In this document: one piece after another, positions 7,334-11,829 of the stretch
Layout: the number at the start of each line of letters is the position of its first letter
How positions within the stretch are numbered: the first letter of the stretch is position 1
Assembly: GCA_050053515.1 (NCBI GenBank)
Contig: JASFTQ010000128.1
Span: forward strand, 1-11,829
Length of the DNA stretch: 11,829 nucleotides
Reading direction: 5' to 3'
DNA from: G020354645 sp050053515
Lineage (GTDB): Bacteria; Desulfobacterota; Desulfobacteria; Desulfobacterales; G020354645
The notes under the pieces: generated by a model
Databases searched by the model: none
What the model saw: the letters and a program-made list of their open reading frames with translations, nothing else
Told to the model about the DNA's origin: nothing
Made by a program: the position numbers and the translations under genes

Positions 7334-7530
7334 TTATCCGTTCCAGGTCCCGGGTTGAGATTTACGAAGAAGAACAACAGCCATTCGATATGATGGATTT
7401 CTCGCCCGCTGGATCGGAATCCGCCGGATTCACTGTCGACCTGTGGGCGCGGCTTCGACACGGCTGTCTTCGACCCCGAGCTCAGACCGAAGGGAGCTGG
7501 TTGCAGGCCAGCCGAAATCGAAACGGATGA
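7303..7530 (-). other. infB-ylxP spacer of unknown content, open in the infB frame past its stop
   Basis: The 197 bp between infB and ylxP are unusually roomy for this part of the operon and hold no gene I recognise. The frame directly after the infB TAA stays open for 75 codons, running 10 codons into ylxP (stop at 7303-7305). Its translation is Ser/Pro/Gly-rich near the start and ends with LLFFFVNLNPGPGTDKW. It has no domain and no start codon with a Shine-Dalgarno. The spacer contains a 15-base palindrome gaatccgccggattc (7417-7431) and a repeated cggcttcgac / ctgtcttcgac block (about 7450-7473). It could be a decayed gene, a dispersed repeat or plain spacer. It does not resemble C1-C3. 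Confidence 0.4.
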
Positions 7531-10176
7531 TTATTCAACCTCTGGTTTGATCTCTTCCAGATAATAGCTTTCGAGCGTGTCACCGACTTTGATATCATTG
7601 TAATTTTCAATGCCCACACCGCATTCATAACCGTTGGAAACTTCTTTGACATCGTCTTTATAACGCCTCAACGATGAATTCCGGCCGTCATAAAGCACAA
7701 CACCGTCTCTCAGAACCCGTATGGGTTGGCCCCGCTCAATCTTCCCATCGGTGACGTAGCAGCCTGCAATCGTGCCGACTTTTGGTACGTGAAATGTCTC
7801 GCGAACCTCAGCCCTGCCGATAATCCGCTCTTCGAAGGTTGATGCCATCATACCAGCGATGGCGTCTTTGATGTTTTTGATGACATCATAGATCACGTTG
7901 TAAAAACGCATATCAACCTGTTCTTCGTTGGCCAGAGATTGGACCTTCAAAGAGGGCCGGACGTTAAAGCCGATGATGATGGCATCTGAAACAGACGCCA
8001 GTGAAACGTCGGTTTCGGTGATTGTTCCTGTACCCGAATGGACAATATTTATTATAACCTCCGGATTTGAAAGCCCTGTCAATGAATCCGATAAGGCCTC
8101 GATAGATCCGTGCACGTCCGCTTTTATAATGAGATTGAGGTCTTTGACCTCACCTTCCTGCATTTTTTCGTACAGACTCTCGAGGCTAAGCCTGCTGGTT
8201 TTAGCCAGTTCCTTGGAGCGGTGTTTCTGAATACGGTGTTCGCTGACCTGTTTGGCGTCTTTTTCATCCTTTAATGCAATCAACTCATCCCCTGCCATCG
8301 GCACCCCGGTAAGGCCGATAACCTCCACTGGAATTGCTGGTCCGGCTGACTCGACCTGCACACCGCGATCGTTGAGCAAAGCTCTGATTCTTCCGTAATA
8401 TACCCCGCAAACGACCGAATCCCCGGCGCGTAGGGTCCCATCCTGCACAAGCACGGTTGCCACAGCACCCCTGCCGGGATCTATCTTGGATTCAACGACA
8501 TAGCCCTTGGCCAATTTATTGGGATTGGCTTTTAACTCCAGAACTTCAGACTGCAGCAGAATCATTTCGAGCAACTCATCGATACCAAGATTCTGTTTAG
8601 CGGATACTTTGACAAAAATGGTGTCCCCTCCCCAGTCTTCGGCGTTAAGGCCCACTTCTGATAGTTCTCGATAAACGCGTTCCGGATCCGCATTGGCTTT
8701 GTCGATTTTATTGACGGCAACGATTATCGGAACCCCGGCCGCTCTGGAATGGTTGATGGCTTCCAGTGTTTGGGGCATCACCCCGTCATCGGCGGCAACG
8801 ACCAGAACAACAATGTCCGTCACCATGGCCCCTCGAGCCCGCATGGCTGTAAAAGCCTCATGGCCGGGGGTGTCCAGAAAAGCAATTTGACCTTTATCCG
8901 TATTGACAAGGTAGGCGCCGATGTGTTGTGTGATGCCGCCGGCCTCGAAGTCCGTAATCCTGGTTTTTCGAATAACATCCAGCAGCGAGGTTTTTCCATG
9001 ATCGACATGTCCCATGATCGTTACCACCGGGGGTCTTGCGATGAGTTTGTCAGGATCATCTTTCTCCTCTTTTATAATAGCTTCTTCCTCAAAGGCGGCC
9101 CGCTCAACATCATAATCGAATTCTGCAGCTACGAGCACGGCTGTGTCAAAATCTATCGTTTGATTTACCGTTGCCATAACGCCCATGGACATGAGTGTTT
9201 TGATCATTTCACCGGCCTTTATACCCATGCGCTTGGCCAGATCCGATAGGACAATCGTCTCGTCGATTTTTATTCTGCGTTTTATAGCCTTGGCCGTGGT
9301 GATTTGGGTTTTTTGGGCAGCAGCCGGGGACTTGATCTTAACCGCTTTTTTGGGTTTTCTAGATCGACGGCCCCGGACGTAGAGATCTTCTCCTTCAACA
9401 ACTTCTTTGCGGCGAAATGAAATTTTCTTTTTGAGAAATTTTTTATCAACTTCTGCATCTTCTGTTTTTTTCTTGCGTTTCTTTTTTCTTGTCTCTTTGG
9501 CCTCTTCCTCTGTCGGCGGTAACGGTTCTGCCTTCTTGGATATCGATTTAACACCGGCTGCCGGCTTTAAGTCATCAGGGGCTTCTTCGGGGGCAGGTTT
9601 TACTTTCGGTCTGGCCGGCAGTTTGATAATCTTGGCAGCCGGTTCTTTCTTTATTGGCTTCTTAACTCGTTTTTTGACTTCTATTTCCGATGCCGGAGGT
9701 CGTTTTTCAGGTGTCTCGGAAACGGCAGGTTCCTCTTCAGCTGCTGTTATCGGTTCCGTAATGACGGGCTCCTCAGTTTCTGAGGGAATATCCTCTTGGG
9801 GTGCATCTTCGGGAGCCGTTACTTTTGCGGCGGGAGGTGTGGCGTCGATCTCGTCCTCGCGCGGGACTGCAGCGGATATCTCAGCTTCTTCTTTTTCTTC
9901 TTCGATTTCCGTTTCACGCTGTGTCTCCGGCTCGGCAATTTCTTCCAGCGGAACCGTCCTTTTTCTTCTTCGAATAACGGTTGGCTTTATGCGGGTTTCG
10001 ACGATTTCTTCAGCTTTTTGGCCGAACAAGCTGGCCTTTATTTGCGCCACCGCATCTTGATCCAGAGAACTCATATGGTTTTTTATGGTGATATCCATAT
10101 CCCTTATCTTATCGATAAGCAGTTTGTTTGTCATGTTAAGATCTCTGGCAAGTTCATAAACTCTGATCTTGGTCAT
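7531..10176 (-). CDS. infB: Translation initiation factor IF-2
   Basis: IF2 is the GTPase that recruits initiator fMet-tRNA to the 30S subunit and promotes subunit joining. I start it at ATG 10176 (MTKIRVYELARDLNMTNK, 881 aa), because a strong GGGGGA Shine-Dalgarno lies about 5 nt upstream. A TTG four codons earlier would overlap that site and is less likely. Order: N-terminal IF2 domain to about residue 50; a long Glu/Lys/Pro/Ala-rich linker to about 280, with blocks such as RKKKRKKK; a second IF2N-type domain near 300-365; the G domain from about 385 with GHVDHGKT (G1), DTPGHEAF (G3), NKID (G4) and SAK (G5); then the beta-barrel and C-terminal fMet-tRNA-binding domains. The long linker puts it with the larger IF2 forms. 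It is separated from nusA by repeat C3. TAA stop at 7531-7533. Confidence 0.97.
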   Translation of the reverse strand: MTKIRVYELARDLNMTNKLLIDKIRDMDITIKNHMSSLDQDAVAQIKASLFGQKAEEIVETRIKPTVIRRRKRTVPLEEIAEPETQRETEIEEEKEEAEISAAVPREDEIDATPPAAKVTAPEDAPQEDIPSETEEPVITEPITAAEEEPAVSETPEKRPPASEIEVKKRVKKPIKKEPAAKIIKLPARPKVKPAPEEAPDDLKPAAGVKSISKKAEPLPPTEEEAKETRKKKRKKKTEDAEVDKKFLKKKISFRRKEVVEGEDLYVRGRRSRKPKKAVKIKSPAAAQKTQITTAKAIKRRIKIDETIVLSDLAKRMGIKAGEMIKTLMSMGVMATVNQTIDFDTAVLVAAEFDYDVERAAFEEEAIIKEEKDDPDKLIARPPVVTIMGHVDHGKTSLLDVIRKTRITDFEAGGITQHIGAYLVNTDKGQIAFLDTPGHEAFTAMRARGAMVTDIVVLVVAADDGVMPQTLEAINHSRAAGVPIIVAVNKIDKANADPERVYRELSEVGLNAEDWGGDTIFVKVSAKQNLGIDELLEMILLQSEVLELKANPNKLAKGYVVESKIDPGRGAVATVLVQDGTLRAGDSVVCGVYYGRIRALLNDRGVQVESAGPAIPVEVIGLTGVPMAGDELIALKDEKDAKQVSEHRIQKHRSKELAKTSRLSLESLYEKMQEGEVKDLNLIIKADVHGSIEALSDSLTGLSNPEVIINIVHSGTGTITETDVSLASVSDAIIIGFNVRPSLKVQSLANEEQVDMRFYNVIYDVIKNIKDAIAGMMASTFEERIIGRAEVRETFHVPKVGTIAGCYVTDGKIERGQPIRVLRDGVVLYDGRNSSLRRYKDDVKEVSNGYECGVGIENYNDIKVGDTLESYYLEEIKPEVE

Positions 10177-10267
10177 GCATTCCCCCAAGGTATTCTTCTA
10201 TAAGATTTTTATTGGAAGTTGTTTACCATCTAAAATTTTACAGCCGGTCCTATAAAAGAGGGTTCCC
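10177..10267 (-). other. AT-rich infB leader between repeat C3 and infB
   Basis: This is the unique sequence left between C3 and infB. It is AT-rich and carries the infB Shine-Dalgarno (GGGGGA, about 10181-10186). I looked for a -35/-10 pair on the minus strand and found only weak candidates around tataag- and taaaat-like hexamers with no good partner. I do not call a promoter. There is no coding potential. Confidence 0.5.
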
Positions 10268-10275
10268 AACTATTT
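10267..10275. repeat. Possible target-site duplication, left copy (caactattt)
   Basis: The 9-mer caactattt stands directly outside the left terminal repeat of C3 and recurs exactly at 10490-10498 outside the right one. Read on the minus strand, the right copy carries the nusA TAG stop. This may be a target duplication made on insertion. The outer ends of the other copies have similar quasi-palindromic sequence (aactaattt, aactgaatt), so it may instead be the outermost part of the element's own inverted repeat. Confidence 0.45.
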
Positions 10276-10498
10276 CAGGGGTCGGGGTATTTTTTTCACG
10301 ACAAGCTGATCGCCCCCGTGCTTCCAACGGACAGAAGGCTATTGCCGCCGTGAAAGGCAAAACACGGCCACGGTTGTTGCTGGCCTGAATCTTTTAAATC
10401 GCCGGCAGTAAAATGCAAGGCAGTTGCCGCTGTCAGGATCGGCAGGCAACAACCCGGCATCTTGCCGTGAAAAAAATACCCCGACTCCTCAACTATTT
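10268..10498 (-). repeat. Intergenic inverted-repeat element, copy C3 (inverted relative to C1 and C2)
   Basis: This non-coding element of about 231 bp fills most of the nusA-infB gap. Its ends are near-perfect inverted repeats: GGGGTCGGGGTATTTTTTTC entering from 10278, and the same sequence with GAG for GGG on the minus strand entering from about 10486, each followed by CACG(A/G)CAAG. Read on the minus strand it aligns with C1 through most of its length, sharing the blocks gacagcggcaactgcc, gcattttac(c/t)gccgg, gccgtgttttgcct and cggcggcaat. It is therefore the same family in the opposite orientation. The nusA stop codon lies in its outermost bases, and an exact 9-bp direct repeat flanks it. 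It has no credible reading frame. It should be transcribed in the operon mRNA as a long imperfect hairpin. Family identity is seen in the sequence; mobility is inferred. Confidence 0.9.
10490..10498. repeat. Possible target-site duplication, right copy (caactattt)
   Basis: This is the exact partner of the 9-mer at 10267-10275. On the minus strand it reads aaatagttg and includes the TAG stop of nusA (10493-10495). If it is a true target duplication, insertion occurred at the nusA stop and regenerated it, leaving the protein unchanged. The caveat is that the other copies show related but non-identical bases at this position. Confidence 0.45.
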
Positions 10499-11829
10499 GC
10501 TCTCTGCTTCAATATTGTCTTCAGGCGGTGTCTGTTCAGACCAATCCGTCTCAACCGCATCAACGGTGATCTGAGATTCATCCGCATCACGGGCTTCTTC
10601 CATCTGTATCTGATTTGCAACGGCTTCCCGAGCTGCGGCAATCAATTTAGAGGCTTTCTCTTCACCGATTCCTCTAATTTGGACCAGATCTTCTATCGCG
10701 GCATTACTGATCTCTTCAGCGGAGAAAAAGCCTCTTTCGTATAGGGCATCAGCCATACTGATTCCGATGCCGGGCAGAGCCACCAGGGATTCATAACCGG
10801 ATTGCATCGTTTCACTGTACAGCGATTCACTTTTGACATCCAAATGCCACCCCGTAAGTTTGGAGGCGAGCCGTACATTCTGGCCGCGCTTACCAATGGC
10901 GATGGAGAGGAATTCATCCGGCACAATGACTTCCATCGAGCTGTTTTCCTCATCTATAATGACTCGAGATATCTCAGCCGGTGCCAGTGCATTACATACA
11001 AATTTAGCTGCATCCAGATGCCAGGAAATGATGTCTATTTTCTCTCCCCGGAGTTCTTGGACCACATTTTGAACACGGCTGCCTTTCATTCCCACACAAG
11101 CGCCCACCGGGTCTATATCGGAATTGTTGGAAGCAACAGCAATTTTGGCCCGAATACCGGGTTCACGGGCTGCCCCCATAATTGTAACGATTCCCTCGCT
11201 AATTTCGGGTACTTCTGTTTTAAAAAGATGAATCAAAAAGTTCGGATGCGTGCGAGATAGAACGATTTGAGGGCCGCGACTATCATGGAGCACATCTAAT
11301 ATATAAGCTCTAATTCGATCTCCTCGACGATAGGTTTCTTTGGGAACTTGTTCACGAGCGGGCACGATGCCTTCGGTTTGGCCTAAATTGACGATGATTT
11401 CTCCGCGGTCAATGCGTTGAACGATGCCATGAATAACTTCGCCCTTGCGGTCGATGAAACTGGAATAGACGGCATCCTTCTCGGCGTCTTTTATTTTTTG
11501 GATGATAACCTGTTTGGCTGATTGGGCAGCTATTCGACCGAATGTCGATGCGTCCATTTTGGTGCCCAGGCTATCTCCAACCTCACATTCCGGATCGAGT
11601 TTTCGACCCTCCTCGAGGCTAATTTGGAGATCCGGTTCCGTGATTTCTTCGGTCACATCCTTAAACTGAAAAACCTCAATTTCTCCGAGTTTCTCGTTAT
11701 ATTGTACTTCAATATCGATTTTGCTGCCAAATTTTTTTCTGGCAGCCGATTTCAGTGCTTCTTCAAGCGCTTTTATCAGAACGTCACGGTCGATCCCTTT
11801 ATCTCTGCTTACCTGTTCGACGACACGCT
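10493..11829 (-). CDS. nusA: Transcription termination/antitermination factor NusA (5' end outside window)
   Basis: NusA binds RNA polymerase and nascent RNA and modulates pausing, termination and antitermination. The reading frame stays open to the window edge, giving 445 codons including the stop. The first visible residues, RVVEQVSRDKGIDRDVL, match the usual NusA N-terminus, so probably only about ten residues are missing. An internal GTG at 11656 is not the start. In visible numbering the order is: N-terminal RNAP-binding domain; S1 domain from about 128 (GEVIHGIVQRIDRGEIIV); KH1 near 244-258 (GACVGMKGSRVQNVV); KH2 near 310-327 (AIGKRGQNVRLASKL); one helix-hairpin-helix region near 350-402 (LPGIGISMADAL, IRGIGEEKA); and an acidic tail. 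It is first in the visible operon; rimP would be expected upstream. The stop is TAG at 10493-10495 and lies inside the end of repeat C3. No ylxR gene follows it. Identification is secure. Confidence 0.97.
   Translation of the reverse strand, partial: RVVEQVSRDKGIDRDVLIKALEEALKSAARKKFGSKIDIEVQYNEKLGEIEVFQFKDVTEEITEPDLQISLEEGRKLDPECEVGDSLGTKMDASTFGRIAAQSAKQVIIQKIKDAEKDAVYSSFIDRKGEVIHGIVQRIDRGEIIVNLGQTEGIVPAREQVPKETYRRGDRIRAYILDVLHDSRGPQIVLSRTHPNFLIHLFKTEVPEISEGIVTIMGAAREPGIRAKIAVASNNSDIDPVGACVGMKGSRVQNVVQELRGEKIDIISWHLDAAKFVCNALAPAEISRVIIDEENSSMEVIVPDEFLSIAIGKRGQNVRLASKLTGWHLDVKSESLYSETMQSGYESLVALPGIGISMADALYERGFFSAEEISNAAIEDLVQIRGIGEEKASKLIAAAREAVANQIQMEEARDADESQITVDAVETDWSEQTPPEDNIEAESK

Noticed and set aside
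9407..10060. Plus-strand open frame of 217 codons rich in Ser, Ala, Gly and Phe
   Set aside because: It is the complement of the low-complexity Glu/Lys/Pro linker of infB. Biased codon use keeps the opposite strand open, and no start signal or motif is present.
10199..10266. Promoter for infB between C3 and the gene
   Set aside because: AT-rich hexamers are present but no -35/-10 pair with acceptable spacing could be supported.
10..10498. CRISPR-like reading of the three repeats
   Set aside because: Copies are about 230 bp long, thousands of bases apart and separated by genes. There is no regular spacer array and no cas gene.
10424..10744. Plus-strand open frame covering part of C3 and the nusA 3' end
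   Set aside because: It joins repeat sequence to antisense nusA, so it cannot be a conserved gene.

Overview
The window is one long minus-strand operon of translation and RNA-metabolism genes. Read in the direction of transcription, from the high-numbered end, the order is nusA (5' end cut by the window edge), infB, a DUF503/YlxP gene, rbfA, nrnA (DHH phosphoesterase), truB, rpsO, pnp, an M16 zinc peptidase and dut. This order, with nrnA between rbfA and truB and an M16 peptidase plus dut after pnp, fits a sulfate-reducer-like deltaproteobacterium (Desulfobacterota, perhaps Desulfobacterales). The taxon is inferred from gene order and protein style, not from a search. All ten proteins look intact and keep their family motifs. 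I see no plus-strand gene, tRNA, rRNA, CRISPR array or transposase gene.

Layout by region: 10493-11829 nusA; 10268-10498 repeat element C3; 7531-10176 infB; 7334-7530 a 197-bp spacer of unknown content; 7046-7333 ylxP, joined by an ATGA overlap to rbfA (6669-7049), which overlaps nrnA (5732-6703), which almost touches truB (4798-5730); 4570-4804 repeat element C2; 4264-4533 rpsO; 4092-4263 a leader with a terminator-like hairpin before pnp (1992-4091); the M16 peptidase (746-2011) overlaps the pnp end; dut (284-742) follows at 3 bp; 10-241 repeat element C1. The genes supply transcription elongation/antitermination (NusA), initiation (IF2), 30S maturation (RbfA, S15), tRNA pseudouridylation (TruB), RNA turnover (PNPase, NrnA) and dUTP clearance (Dut).

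The unusual content lies between the genes. Three copies of one non-coding element of about 231-235 bp interrupt the operon. Each is bounded by near-perfect terminal inverted repeats of about 30 bp with a core G4-TCGGGG-T-run-CACG-caagatg, and weaker similarity continues about 10 bp further out. C1 and C2 share one orientation and C3 is inverted. Copy C2 differs from the others at two arm positions, and both changes appear in both arms, so pairing is kept. In C2 and C3 the outermost bases contain the TAG stop codon of the upstream gene (truB and nusA). C3 is flanked by an exact 9-bp direct repeat that may be a target duplication. This looks like a MITE- or REP-like family that lives at gene 3' ends and folds into a long hairpin. 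Whether it is already described cannot be settled here.
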